A stretch of DNA of 64,000 nt from Mesorhizobium_B sp035998495 (GTDB lineage: Bacteria; Pseudomonadota; Alphaproteobacteria; Rhizobiales; Rhizobiaceae), in contig DASYHP010000013.1 in NCBI GenBank assembly GCA_035998495.1, forward strand, positions 91,084 through 155,083, written 5' to 3'. A program made the translations under genes and the position numbers. Positions 47,560 through 56,220 of the stretch are shown piece by piece; position 1 is the first letter of the stretch; each line of letters begins with the position of its first letter. The notes beneath the pieces were generated by a model. It did no database searches. It was not told the origin of the DNA and saw only the letters and a list, made by a program, of their open reading frames with translations.

Positions 47560-47600
47560 AGGACGTCGTTCTCGCCGCCTCGCAGCGCTAGGCCGTCGGC

Positions 47601-47660
47601 CCGGCCCCCTCCACCATGCTTCGCATGGTCCCCCTCCCCCATGAATGGGGGAGGATCCAG
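47601..47660. repeat. Palindromic intergenic repeat, family A (single unit)
   Basis: ACCATGC-TTC-GCATGGT followed by CTCCCCCATGAATGGGGGAG and GATCC. It closes the DUF559 segment on its right side, in the orientation of the left unit at 47003. Confidence 0.85.
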
Positions 47661-47671
47661 GCCGAGCCCGC

Positions 47672-48661
47672 TCACCAGCGGTGGTGGACGTGGGGCCTGA
47701 TGTCCTCGTCATAGATTTGTTTCACAGCCGCCATGACGTCGGGCGACAGCGGCGGAAGATCGGCGGCTTCGGCGTTGCTCCTGGCCTGGGCCGGGTTGCG
47801 CGCGCCGGGGATGACCACCGACACCGCGTCGAACATCAGGATCCAGCGCAGCGCGAACTGCGCCAGCGAGGCGCTGCCTTCCACCAGCGGCCGGAGGCGC
47901 TCCACCGCTCTCAAGCCCACCTCGTAGGGCACGCCGGAAAAGGTCTCGCCCACGTCGAACGCCTCGCCGTGGCGGTTGAACTGGCGGTGGTCGGTGTCGG
48001 CGAACGTCGTGTCGGGCTTGAACTTGCCGGTGAGCAGGCCCGAGGCCAGCGGCACGCGGACGATGACGGCCACCTGCCGCTTCTTCGCCTCAACGAAGAA
48101 CAGCTCGGAGGGGCGGTGGCGAAAGGCGTTGAAGATGATCTGCACGCTTTCGACACCGGGATATTCAATGGCCTTGAGCGCCTCCTCCACGCGCTCGACG
48201 CTGACGCCGTAGTGCCGGATCTTTCCCGCCGCCTTGAGCCGGTCCAGCCGCTCGAAGACCTCCGGTCGGTAGTAGAGGTCGGTCGGCGGGCAGTGGAGCT
48301 GGACGAGGTCGAGCGCGTCCGTTTCGAGGTTCTCGAGGCTGCGGTCGGTCCATTGGGAAAGGTTTTCGGCGCTGTAGCCTTCCACGGTTTGCTCCGGCAA
48401 ACGGCGGCCCGCTTTGGTGGCGACGAAGGGCTTTTCGCCGCCGCCGCGCTCCTTGAGGACCGAGGTGATCAGGCGCTCGGAATGCCCGTCGCCATAGACA
48501 TCCGCCGTGTCGATGAAGGTGACGCCCCGGTCGAGCGCCTCGTGAAGGGCGGCGCGCGAGGCCTCGTCGTCCACGTCGCCCCAGGAGGCGCCGATCGCCC
48601 AGGCGCCGAAGCCGATCTCGCCCACCTCGCGGCCGATGCGGCCGAGCGCGCGTTTCTCCAT
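47672..48661 (-). CDS. Aldo/keto reductase
   Basis: A 329-residue NADPH-dependent oxidoreductase. The tetrad is visible: Asp and Tyr in FIDTADVYGDGHSE, Lys in FVATKAGRR and His in LVQLHCPPTD. The C-terminal VSVVIPGARNPAQARSNAEA contacts the cofactor. The ATG overlaps the DUF2161 stop (TGATG), so the two are probably one transcription unit. Substrate unknown; the subgroup includes general stress-type aldo/keto reductases such as YhdN. Confidence 0.88.
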   Translation of the reverse strand: MEKRALGRIGREVGEIGFGAWAIGASWGDVDDEASRAALHEALDRGVTFIDTADVYGDGHSERLITSVLKERGGGEKPFVATKAGRRLPEQTVEGYSAENLSQWTDRSLENLETDALDLVQLHCPPTDLYYRPEVFERLDRLKAAGKIRHYGVSVERVEEALKAIEYPGVESVQIIFNAFRHRPSELFFVEAKKRQVAVIVRVPLASGLLTGKFKPDTTFADTDHRQFNRHGEAFDVGETFSGVPYEVGLRAVERLRPLVEGSASLAQFALRWILMFDAVSVVIPGARNPAQARSNAEAADLPPLSPDVMAAVKQIYDEDIRPHVHHRW

Positions 48662-49320
48662 CACGTCATCTCCTTCCTATGCGCCGCAAGCGCCTCGCGT
48701 CCCGAAGCGGAAAGCTCATAGATGCCCCGCCCGGTGCGGGTGAACCAGCCGTAAACGTTGCGCAACAGGATTGCTGGCGCATCCGGCCATTCGGGCTTCA
48801 GCTCCTTCGGGCGCTTCGGGCCGCCCGCGAGCGCCTGCGCGCAAGCCAGGGCCTGCTGGCGGTAGGCCGTCATCACGGGCTTTTTCGTTCCGCCGCCCGC
48901 CGTCGGGTCGCCTTTGCGCCTGTTGTGCTCGTCCACAAGGCGCGAGCGGCGCTTGGGGTCGCGCCGGGGCGGGTTTGCCGTGGGGCTCAGGAGGATGTGG
49001 ACCGCCCCTCTGGCGTCCACGCCCAGCAGGCCGAAACCAAGCCGGCGGCAAAGCGCGCGGAAGCGCGGGTCGGCTTCACGTCCCCTGCCGCGCGGCGACA
49101 GTTTGGCGGCGAGCCAGACTTCGTCGGCGACAGTCAGGCGGTCCACGCCCTGAAGCAGAAGCTCCAGATTGAACCGGCTCTTCAACTCGCACACGACCAC
49201 GAGCCCGTCGGGGCCGTCGCCCAGGGCGAGCACGTCGCAGCTGCCGACCTCGCCTTTGACGGAAAAGCCGAGACGTTCGAGGAAGCGTTTGACCGGCGGG
49301 TAGAGCGAGGTTTCAGGCAA
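48661..49320 (-). CDS. DUF2161 family PD-(D/E)XK phosphodiesterase-like protein
   Basis: A 219-residue protein. The nuclease-like core is at the N-terminus (YPPVKRFLERLGFSVKGEVG, CDVLAL, VVVCELKSRFNLELLLQGVD: Glu, Asp and E-x-K are visible), followed by a C-terminal winged-helix-like region (LKPEWPDAPAILLRNVYGWF). The start is TTG 49320, which gives the family-typical N-terminus, though no ribosome site is visible because the sequence changes to AT-rich DNA just upstream. Function unknown. Coupled to the downstream aldo/keto reductase. Confidence 0.83.
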   Translation of the reverse strand: MPETSLYPPVKRFLERLGFSVKGEVGSCDVLALGDGPDGLVVVCELKSRFNLELLLQGVDRLTVADEVWLAAKLSPRGRGREADPRFRALCRRLGFGLLGVDARGAVHILLSPTANPPRRDPKRRSRLVDEHNRRKGDPTAGGGTKKPVMTAYRQQALACAQALAGGPKRPKELKPEWPDAPAILLRNVYGWFTRTGRGIYELSASGREALAAHRKEMT

Positions 49321-49329
49321 GTTGAAAGT

Positions 49330-49560
49330 TGGATTTACTTACGTCAAGTTGGCCTTGCGACTGCGCTCGATGTGATCTTTCAAAACTAAGATCTCAATCT
49401 CTTGAGCAAAAATCCACATCCTAATACCAAGAGAACGAGTCCTAGAATTGCAAGCTCGGGAACGGAAAATGCAAAAACAAAGATATAAACAATATATATT
49501 AGAGGCAGCCAAGCTATATATTTTAGCAGAGAACTTGCCATTTTGTTCATCTTGGTTGAC
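49330..49560. other. AT-rich islet
   Basis: Base composition drops sharply compared with the rest of the window (for example AACAATATATATTAGAGG near 49490). It begins at the 5' edge of the DUF2161 gene and ends before the agmatinase-family gene. It includes the small membrane-protein frame described next. I see no terminal repeats or recombinase. Confidence 0.6.
49386..49550 (-). CDS. Small two-helix membrane peptide
   Basis: From ATG 49550 the frame encodes 54 residues with two hydrophobic stretches, YIAWLPLIYIVYIFVFAF and LAILGLVLLVLGCGFLL, ending in KRLRS. An in-frame start 14 codons earlier is possible. The frame is made of AT-rich codons, unlike its neighbours, which suggests acquisition from elsewhere. 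A small hydrophobic toxin-like or accessory peptide is possible; no family was recognised. Confidence 0.4.
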   Translation of the reverse strand: MNKMASSLLKYIAWLPLIYIVYIFVFAFSVPELAILGLVLLVLGCGFLLKRLRS

Positions 49561-49637
49561 CCCGTCCGCTCCATCTCACCCGACCGAGTCAATTGCGACT
49601 GCGTCCTTGAAAGCGGTTCAGTTCCAGGCAGGTAGTG

Positions 49638-50693
49638 TCAGCGTGGCCCAATTGAAGGGCTGAACGCGAGCAGGCTCAAAATCTCGAACAGAACCTGCGC
49701 GCCGGCATGGGCCGTGTTGGCGGTGGCGTCATATTGCGGCGCGACCTCCACCACGTCGCCGCCGACGAGGTTGAGGCCTTTCAGCCCGCGCAGCAGCGCC
49801 AGCGCCTCGCGCGTGGAAAGCCCGCCGATCTCGGGCGTGCCGGTGCCGGGCGCGAAGGCCGGGTCGAGGCTGTCGATGTCGAAGGACAGATAGGTCGGGC
49901 CGTCGCCCACCACGTTTCGCGCCCGCTCGATGACGGCAGGCAGGCCCAGCGTCTCGACCTCCTCGGCGTGGATCACCGTCATGCCGGACTCGTAGGAGAA
50001 CTCCCAGAGATATTCGGCCGAGCCGCGGATGCCGATCTGCACCGTGCGGGTGGGATCGAGCACCCCGTCCAGCACCGCGTTGCGGAACGGTCCCCCATGG
50101 TGGAACTTCGTGCCGTCGAAGGCCCCCGACGTGTCGCAATGGGCGTCGATATGGATCATGCCGACCGGGCGCTCCTTGCCCACCGCCTTGAGGATAGGAT
50201 GGCTGATCGAGTGGTCGCCGCCGACCGAAAGCGGCGCGACGCCGGCTCCGACCAGCAGGTCCACCGCGCGGAAAATGTCTTCATGGCTCTGCTCCAGCCG
50301 GTAGCGCGAGCGGAAGGGCACGTCGCCGATGTCGGCCACGCTGAGCTCATAGGTCGGCGCGCATTCGAGCACATGGTTGTAGGGGCCGATGCGCTCGATG
50401 GTGCGAAGCGCGCGCGGCCCGAAGCGCGAGCCGGGCCGGTTGGTGACCCCTAAGTCCATCGGCATGCCGACGATGCCCACCTGCAGGCCGCCGAAGTCCG
50501 GGTTCTGCCAGTCGATCGGGCGATGCGGCGCGGACAGGAAGGTGGGAACGCCCGAATAGGGCGCGGCCCGCGTGCCGCTCTTGGAGAAGATGCGGTCGGC
50601 GACGGCGCGGAAGCGCGGGTCGAAGATTTCGCCGCCATGGCTTTCGCCGTATTTTTCGCGCAGCGCCGCGAGCTTCTCGTCGTTCCAGGACAT
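49638..50693 (-). CDS. speB: Agmatinase/ureohydrolase family protein
   Basis: A 351-residue arginase-superfamily enzyme. The Mn-binding motifs are GGDHSISHP, IDAHCDT and SFDIDSLDPAFAPGTGTPE. The length and N-terminal extension fit the alphaproteobacterial agmatinase/guanidinobutyrase group, which releases urea from guanidino compounds. The exact substrate (agmatine, guanidinobutyrate or guanidinopropionate) is not resolved. GGGGTGAG lies before ATG 50693. No polyamine gene is adjacent. Confidence 0.88.
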   Translation of the reverse strand: MSWNDEKLAALREKYGESHGGEIFDPRFRAVADRIFSKSGTRAAPYSGVPTFLSAPHRPIDWQNPDFGGLQVGIVGMPMDLGVTNRPGSRFGPRALRTIERIGPYNHVLECAPTYELSVADIGDVPFRSRYRLEQSHEDIFRAVDLLVGAGVAPLSVGGDHSISHPILKAVGKERPVGMIHIDAHCDTSGAFDGTKFHHGGPFRNAVLDGVLDPTRTVQIGIRGSAEYLWEFSYESGMTVIHAEEVETLGLPAVIERARNVVGDGPTYLSFDIDSLDPAFAPGTGTPEIGGLSTREALALLRGLKGLNLVGGDVVEVAPQYDATANTAHAGAQVLFEILSLLAFSPSIGPR

Positions 50694-50806
50694 GTCTCAC
50701 CCCATCATGCGGAGCCCGGTTCGGCCCGGCGGGCATGGCATAGCAAAAAGGCGAGCCCTGGGAAGGGCCCGCCTCCGCGCAACGTCGCGCTTTCGGGTTT
50801 GGAGGC

Positions 50807-51109
50807 TCAGATCGCCCTGGCTTCGGCGGGTTTGCCGGCCTTGGCCGCGGCCACGATCGCGTCGACCTCAGGGGCGAGAATGCCGCTCTTCTTGGCGAAG
50901 GCGGCAAAGGTGCTGCGCACGGTCTCGGCCTCGATCTCGCCGGCCAGTGCCGCCTGGGCGGCGCGCATGGCGATTCTGTGCTCAGGCCCCCGCCTGTGAT
51001 GCGGCCATTCCGTCAAGACGACGAGCGCCTCGCCGACCGAGCCGACCTCACGCGCGAAGTGCAGCCCGACATAGATGCGCACCGGGGACTCGAACACGCC
51101 GTGACCCAT
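50807..51109 (-). CDS. DUF982 domain protein
   Basis: A 100-residue protein of the Rhizobiales-specific DUF982 family: FESPVRIYVGLHFAREVGSV, then EALVVLTEWPHHRRGPEHRI and the helical C-terminus with FAAFAKKSGIL. Function unknown. ATG 51109 has GGAGG five bases upstream. A near-perfect EcfG promoter lies 113 bases upstream, so it is likely induced in the general stress response. Confidence 0.85.
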   Translation of the reverse strand: MGHGVFESPVRIYVGLHFAREVGSVGEALVVLTEWPHHRRGPEHRIAMRAAQAALAGEIEAETVRSTFAAFAKKSGILAPEVDAIVAAAKAGKPAEARAI

Positions 51110-51221
51110 TCTTTCCTCCACGCTTCTTCTGGTTGGCGCTTCCGTTCTCGCGACGCGCGTTGCGTCCACCCGGCCTTGGGATAGGAGCTGCGTCGGAGAA
51201 GCGCTTTAACGAATGTTGAAG

Positions 51222-51246
51222 AACGCCAAAGTTCCTCGAAAGTTCC
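51222..51246 (-). promoter_or_regulatory. EcfG-type (general stress) promoter for the DUF982 gene
   Basis: On the minus strand GGAAC (51246-51242) and CGTT (51225-51222) are separated by exactly 16 bases, matching the alphaproteobacterial sigma-EcfG consensus GGAAC-N16/17-CGTT. It points toward the DUF982 gene. Confidence 0.65.
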
Positions 51247-51312
51247 TCAGCCGGCTGCGCGGCGCACTCGTGCGCTGCGGCAAACTGCCGGGAGCGGCCG
51301 GCTCGGCGAAGC

Positions 51313-51338
51313 GGAACCATCGCTTGGGGTCGCGCGTC
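51313..51338 (+). promoter_or_regulatory. EcfG-like promoter candidate for the SDR gene
   Basis: GGAAC (51313-51317), 17 bases, then CGTC (51335-51338): one mismatch from the EcfG consensus. It lies 37 bases before the SDR start and faces away from the DUF982 promoter. Confidence 0.4.
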
Positions 51339-51375
51339 TCGTGCTGGTCATGAATTCCGCCAAGAGGAACGCGCC

Positions 51376-52431
51376 ATGCGCCACAAGCTGAAGCCCTTGC
51401 CCGAGCAGGTGATCGTGATCACCGGGGCGAGTTCCGGCATCGGGCTCGTGACGGCGAGGCGGGCGGCCACCGCCGGGGCGCGCGTGATGCTGGTCGCGCG
51501 CAACGAGGAGGCGCTCAGGGAGATCACCGAGAGCCTCAAGGCGGCGGGGTTCGAGGCGGACTTCGCGGTGGCCGACGTCGGCGTGCGGGAGGATGTCGAG
51601 GCCGCGGCGCAGAAGACGGTGGGCCGCTTCGGGCGCATCGACACCTGGGTCAACAATGCCGGCGCCTCGATCTTCGCGCGTGCCGAGGACACGCCGTTCG
51701 ACGAGCATGAGCGGCTGTTCCGCACCAACTATTTCGGCGTGGTGCATGGCTCGCTCGTCGCGCTCAAGCATCTGCGCGCGGAGGGCGGGGCGCTGATCAC
51801 GACGGGCTCGATCCTGAGCGACATGCCCGCGCCTCTCCAGACGGCCTATGCCGCCACCAAGCACGCGGTGAAGGGCTTCATCGAGTCGCTGCGCATGGAG
51901 CTGACGGCCGAGGGCGCGCCAGTGTCGGTGACGCTGATCAAGCCTTCGGGCATCGACACGCCCATCGCGCGCCGCGCGGCCGCCCATGTGGACGGCCGCG
52001 CCCGCATCCCGCCGCCCGTCTATGACCCGGTGCTGGTGGCGCGCGCCATCTTGCATGCCGCCGAGCATCCCCGCCGCTCGATCACGGTCGGCGGGGGCGG
52101 CCGCGCGCAGGTGCTGCTCGCAACCCATTTCCCCCAGGCGCTGGACGCGATGAGCCCGCTCGTCCTGCCGGCCGTCGTCACGCCCGACGAGCCGCATCGC
52201 AACGGGCCGGGCGACCTCTTCAGGCCCCATCAGGGCGGCTCGGAGCGCTCCGAGGAGCAGAGCGGCTTCACGATCAGCCCCTACACGGAGGCGCAGCTCC
52301 GCCCGCTCGCCACCGCCGCCGTGCTCGGCGCGGCGGCGCTGGGGCTGGGCGCGCTGATGATGCGCGGGCGCAACGGGCGCAGCGGCACGAACCGCACGGC
52401 CGAGCGTCTCGAACGGATGGGACCGACGTGA
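51376..52431 (+). CDS. SDR family oxidoreductase with C-terminal membrane helix
   Basis: A 351-residue short-chain dehydrogenase. TGASSGIG (residues 17-24) binds the cofactor; NNAG, the Ser in TTGSILSD and YAATK form the active site. After the ~250-residue catalytic domain there is an extension ending in a hydrophobic segment, ATAAVLGAAALGLGALMM, and a basic tail, so it may be membrane-anchored. ATG 51376 is preceded by AAGAGGAA. The substrate is unknown. Likely stress-induced, judging from the upstream promoter candidate, and followed closely by an HtrA-like protease. Confidence 0.87.
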   Translation: MRHKLKPLPEQVIVITGASSGIGLVTARRAATAGARVMLVARNEEALREITESLKAAGFEADFAVADVGVREDVEAAAQKTVGRFGRIDTWVNNAGASIFARAEDTPFDEHERLFRTNYFGVVHGSLVALKHLRAEGGALITTGSILSDMPAPLQTAYAATKHAVKGFIESLRMELTAEGAPVSVTLIKPSGIDTPIARRAAAHVDGRARIPPPVYDPVLVARAILHAAEHPRRSITVGGGGRAQVLLATHFPQALDAMSPLVLPAVVTPDEPHRNGPGDLFRPHQGGSERSEEQSGFTISPYTEAQLRPLATAAVLGAAALGLGALMMRGRNGRSGTNRTAERLERMGPT

Positions 52432-52463
52432 GGGCGGCGACGGTCTGAACGAAAGGGCTTCCG

Positions 52464-53558
52464 GTGCGGTCGGCCGGCGTGACTCGTTTCCTGCTCGTGC
52501 TCGTGGCCGCGTTGCTGGCGGCGAACGTGGCCGAGCCGTGGCTGTATCGCACCGTCTTCGCGCCGTCCGCGCCGCGGGTGGTCGCGCCGCGCGCCGACCT
52601 CGCCCAAAGCGAGCAGGCGGTGATCGAGCTGTTCGGGCGCGTCTCGCCGTCCGTGGTGCAGGTGGTGGGGCTGACGGGCGACTTGGCGAGGTTGGGGCAG
52701 GGCGGGCAGGCGACGTCTTCGGGCACGGGCTTCGTGTGGGACGAGGCGGGGCACGTCGTCACCAACAACCATGTGGTCGAAGGGCAGCGGTCGGTCGCCG
52801 TGCGCCTGGCCTCGGGCGAGGTGGCGCGGGCCGAGATTCTGGGGCTCGCGCCCAATTACGACCTGGCCGTGCTGCGGCTCCCCGATGCCCGCGTGCTGCC
52901 GCCGCCGGTCAATATCGGGCGCTCGGCCGATCTCCAGGTGGGGCAGGCGGCCTTCGCCATCGGCAACCCGTTCGGGCTCGACCAGTCGCTGACCACGGGC
53001 GTGATCTCGGCGCTGAAGCGCCGCCTGCCGACGGCCGGCGGGCGCGAGATCGCCGACGTGGTGCAGACCGACGCGGCGATCAATCCCGGCAATTCGGGCG
53101 GGCCGCTGCTCGATTCCGCCGGAAGGGTGATCGGCGTCAACACCGCGATCTTCTCGCCGTCGGGCACCAATGCCGGCATCGGCTTCGCCATTCCCATCGA
53201 CGTGGTGAACCGCGTCGTGCCCGAACTGATCGCCAAGGGCCGCGTGCCCACGCCCGGCATCGGCATCGTCGCGGCGGAGGAGGCGCTGGCCGCCCGGCTC
53301 GGGCTGCAGGGCGTGGTGGTGCTCTCGACCGCGCCGGGCTCGCCGGCCGCGCGCGCGGGCCTCCAGGGCGCCGATCTGCGGACGGGACGGCTGGGCGACG
53401 TGATCGTGGGCGTCAACGGCAAGCCGGTGCGCCGCTTCGCCGACCTGACCGACGAGTTGGAACGGGTCGGCGTCGGCGAGCAAGTGACGCTGGACGTGCT
53501 TCGCGGCCGCGACACGCTCAGCGTCTCGGCCGAGGTGACGGATGTGAGCCGGATCTAG
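52464..53558 (+). CDS. HtrA/DegP-like periplasmic serine protease with PDZ domain
   Basis: A 364-residue protein with an N-terminal helix (about residues 8-26) that anchors or exports it. The trypsin-like triad is His103 (VTNNHVV), Asp133 (NYDLAVL) and Ser211 (INPGNSGGPLL); one PDZ domain spans about 260-355. This architecture matches DegS or short HtrA proteins involved in envelope quality control and stress signalling. The start is GTG 52464 with a weak ribosome site. It is 32 bases downstream of the SDR gene and probably co-transcribed. Confidence 0.9.
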   Translation: MRSAGVTRFLLVLVAALLAANVAEPWLYRTVFAPSAPRVVAPRADLAQSEQAVIELFGRVSPSVVQVVGLTGDLARLGQGGQATSSGTGFVWDEAGHVVTNNHVVEGQRSVAVRLASGEVARAEILGLAPNYDLAVLRLPDARVLPPPVNIGRSADLQVGQAAFAIGNPFGLDQSLTTGVISALKRRLPTAGGREIADVVQTDAAINPGNSGGPLLDSAGRVIGVNTAIFSPSGTNAGIGFAIPIDVVNRVVPELIAKGRVPTPGIGIVAAEEALAARLGLQGVVVLSTAPGSPAARAGLQGADLRTGRLGDVIVGVNGKPVRRFADLTDELERVGVGEQVTLDVLRGRDTLSVSAEVTDVSRI

Positions 53559-53616
53559 CGGGCGAAGCGCCCACGCTCGGGCCGGACGAACGGAAGGCGC
53601 GGGCGTGAAGGAATGC

Positions 53617-54411
53617 TCAGGCCGGGCTGGAGCTCAATGTGCCGGTGAACTTCGCGGATTGCAGGTAACGGCGGATCCGGGGGTCGATCCCTCGATCTTC
53701 CATGGAGAACAGCCCACAGGATCGCATCTGCTCCTTTACGCTGATCACAGGCCCCAGATATTTGAACGCGATCGGCGACGCGAAAGGCTCCCGATGCACC
53801 TGGGAGGTCACGCCGAAGGTCAGCCCGGTCAGGATGTCGAGCCTCTTGCGGTAGGATGGGAACAGCATCGACTCCACGAGCGAATCTTCTGAAAGGGTCT
53901 CGAACTCCATGATGAAGATGCAGTTTCCGAGATAGCTCACGAGCCCTGCGTATTTCGACAGTTGCGGCACGGTTTCGGCGGAGCCGGGCGACCGCTCTAT
54001 CGTCTTGCTCAAGATCTTGCCCTGGCTCTCATAGATATGCGTCAGCGATCTTTTCACATGTCCCGTCGAATAGGGCACCAGGAAGTGCATGTGGTAGTAG
54101 CCCAGGAGCTGCCGCAACTTCTGCAGATCGCCCGGAAACACCCTGTCGATCATGCGGCCGACGGGGCTGCGGAAGGACAGCTCGTGGGGCGACGGCTTTG
54201 GGCCGCGCGCCTGCTTGGTGTTCAACAGATCGTCGACGCTTATTCCCAGTCCGTGGGCGATGCGCTGGAGGTTGTGGTTGGAAGGGCGAGCTGTTCCGGT
54301 CAGATAGCGGGCGAATTGCTGGCGATTGAAGCCCAACTCCCGGCATGCTTCCGAGACGGACCTGTAGCCTGAGCAAAGAAGCCTCAGATTCTCCGCCAGA
54401 AACTCGCCCAT
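53617..54411 (-). CDS. XRE-type helix-turn-helix transcriptional regulator
   Basis: A 264-residue regulator with an N-terminal HTH (residues about 5-60: EACRELGFNRQQFARYLTGT followed by PSNHNLQRIAHGLGISVDDL). The remaining ~200 residues form an uncharacterised ligand- or effector-like domain. It is divergent from the peptide-binding protein gene, 151 bases away, and probably controls that operon; an inverted repeat in the gap is a candidate operator. Effector unknown. Confidence 0.85.
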   Translation of the reverse strand: MGEFLAENLRLLCSGYRSVSEACRELGFNRQQFARYLTGTARPSNHNLQRIAHGLGISVDDLLNTKQARGPKPSPHELSFRSPVGRMIDRVFPGDLQKLRQLLGYYHMHFLVPYSTGHVKRSLTHIYESQGKILSKTIERSPGSAETVPQLSKYAGLVSYLGNCIFIMEFETLSEDSLVESMLFPSYRKRLDILTGLTFGVTSQVHREPFASPIAFKYLGPVISVKEQMRSCGLFSMEDRGIDPRIRRYLQSAKFTGTLSSSPA

Positions 54412-54441
54412 CCGCCCTGCCTCGCCGCTGTGCGCAGTGTA

Positions 54442-54476
54442 GCTGCAAGTCGCGTAAACTCAACGCATCTCGCTGC
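54442..54476. promoter_or_regulatory. Inverted repeat in the XRE - binding-protein gap
   Basis: GCTGCAAGTCGCGT (54442-54455) and ACGCATCTCGCTGC (54463-54476) match at 10 of 14 positions as inverted arms around a seven-base spacer. Dyad size and place between divergent genes fit an operator for the XRE regulator. Confidence 0.4.
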
Positions 54477-54562
54477 ATTGTCAGACCAACGGGGCTTGGG
54501 AATGATGCTCGCTCCGCTCAAGGGCCGAGCCGAGACATCCCTCACGCAGGAGAACCCGTCCG

Positions 54563-56116
54563 ATGACACATGCCCCCGCCCCATCGCTCTCGCTGAATCG
54601 ACGGCGACTGCTGCAGTTTTCCGCGGCCGCGGGGCTGACGGGCCTCTTCGGGGCCAGCGCCCGCGCCGAAACGCCCAAGCGCGGCGGGCGGATGGTCCTC
54701 GGATCGAGGCACGGGTCCACGACCGACACCACCGATCCCGCACTGCTCACCAACGCGTATCAATGGTATCTGGCCTTCGCCTTCACCAGCACGCTGACCG
54801 AGATCCTGCCGGACGGAACGGTTGGTCCCGCGCTGGCGGAAAGCTGGGACAGCGCCGACGCCAAGGTCTGGAAGTTCAAGCTGCGCGACGGCGTCACCTT
54901 TCACGACGGGCGGCCGATGTCGGTCGCGGACGTGATCGCCTCGATCAATCATCACCGGGCGCCCGACTCCACCTCCTTCGTCAAGCCGCTGGCCGACCAG
55001 ATGGTCGAGGTCAGCGCAGACGGGGAGAACGGGATCGTCTTCGCGCTCAAATCGGCGAATGCCGACTTCCCGGCCAGCCTGAACACGCCCGCCTTCACCG
55101 TCTATCCCGCGTCCGGCGAGAAGATCGACTGGCAGTCGCGAAACGGGACGGGCGGATACATCCTGCGCGAATATGAGCCGGGGGTCCGCGCCTATCTTGA
55201 GCGCAACCCGAACTACTGGCGCGACGACCGCGCCTTCGCCGACGAGGTCGAGCTGCTTTGCATCGGCGACGTGGCCGCCCGGGTCAATGCGCTGGTCACC
55301 GGCCAGGTCCATGCCATCGACGAGGTGGATCTCAAGACCGTCGCCCTCCTGCAGAGGCGGCCGAACGTCACGGTCGATGAAACCCCTGGCCCGCTGCACT
55401 ATTCGTTTCCCATGCGGACCGATGTCGCGCCCTTCGACAACCTCGACGTTCGCCTTGCGCTGAAGCATTCGATCAACCGGCAGGAGATGCTGGACAAGAT
55501 CCTGCTCGGCCATGGAAACCTGGGCAACGATACCCCGATCGGCCCGTCCTATACGTTTCATGCCGATATCGAGCAGATCGCCTATGACCCCGACAAGGCC
55601 AGGTTCCACCTGAAGAAGGCGGGACTCCCGGATCTGAGGGTGGACCTTCACACCGCCGAGGCCGCATTCCCCGGCGCGACGGACGCCGCGGTTCTCTATG
55701 CGGAGCAGGCTCGCGCCTCCGGCATCGAGATCAACGTGGTGCGCGAGCCCGACGACGCCTACTGGGAAAACATCTGGATGAAGAAGCCGTTCTGCGCGGC
55801 CTATTGGGACGGCTTCCCGACGGCCAGCGAGATGTTCGCGGTGGCCTATTCGCCAGGGGCGGCGTGGAACGACACCTACTGGACCGACGAACGCTTCGAA
55901 GAGCTCCGCCTCGCGGCGGCGGCCGAGTTGGACCCGGCCAAGCGCGCGGACATGTATTCAGAGATGCAGAGGATCGTCCGCGACGAGGGCGGCGCCCTGA
56001 TCTTCGCCCATCCCAGCTATGTCGTCGCTCGCGGGCCGTCGATCGCGCACGGGCCGATGTCGACGAACAACCGCTTCGACGGCGCCCGCATCGCGGAGCG
56101 CTGGTGGCTGGTGTGA
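54563..56116 (+). CDS. Peptide/nickel-type ABC transporter substrate-binding protein (orphan)
   Basis: A 517-residue family-5 binding protein with a twin-arginine-like signal (LNRRRLLQFSAAAGLTGLFG, cleavage near ARAETPKRGG). The mature part shows the DppA/OppA order: LVPALAESW-like PALAESWDSADAKVWKFKLR, GVTFHDGRPMSVADV and NLDVRLALKHSINRQEML. No permease or ATPase genes are attached; it is followed by three catabolic genes. Its ending AERWWLV resembles AERWWVAEG at the end of the binding protein whose gene enters from the right edge, so the two may share the Dpp-type permease at 60-64 kb. Confidence 0.9.
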   Translation: MTHAPAPSLSLNRRRLLQFSAAAGLTGLFGASARAETPKRGGRMVLGSRHGSTTDTTDPALLTNAYQWYLAFAFTSTLTEILPDGTVGPALAESWDSADAKVWKFKLRDGVTFHDGRPMSVADVIASINHHRAPDSTSFVKPLADQMVEVSADGENGIVFALKSANADFPASLNTPAFTVYPASGEKIDWQSRNGTGGYILREYEPGVRAYLERNPNYWRDDRAFADEVELLCIGDVAARVNALVTGQVHAIDEVDLKTVALLQRRPNVTVDETPGPLHYSFPMRTDVAPFDNLDVRLALKHSINRQEMLDKILLGHGNLGNDTPIGPSYTFHADIEQIAYDPDKARFHLKKAGLPDLRVDLHTAEAAFPGATDAAVLYAEQARASGIEINVVREPDDAYWENIWMKKPFCAAYWDGFPTASEMFAVAYSPGAAWNDTYWTDERFEELRLAAAAELDPAKRADMYSEMQRIVRDEGGALIFAHPSYVVARGPSIAHGPMSTNNRFDGARIAERWWLV

Positions 56117-56220
56117 CCGCCGGTTCGTCCCAAGGCGCGTAAGCAAACCCGGAACGGGCGCCGGAAGCCGGTTCGCCCGCTTCCGGCCGTCCTCGTCCTC
56201 GCCTCAAAAGGCTGTTCTCC

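Noticed and set aside
47003..47660. CRISPR-like array because of several similar palindromes close together
   Set aside because: Units differ in orientation and spacing, there are no regular spacers or cas genes, and single copies occur elsewhere in the window.
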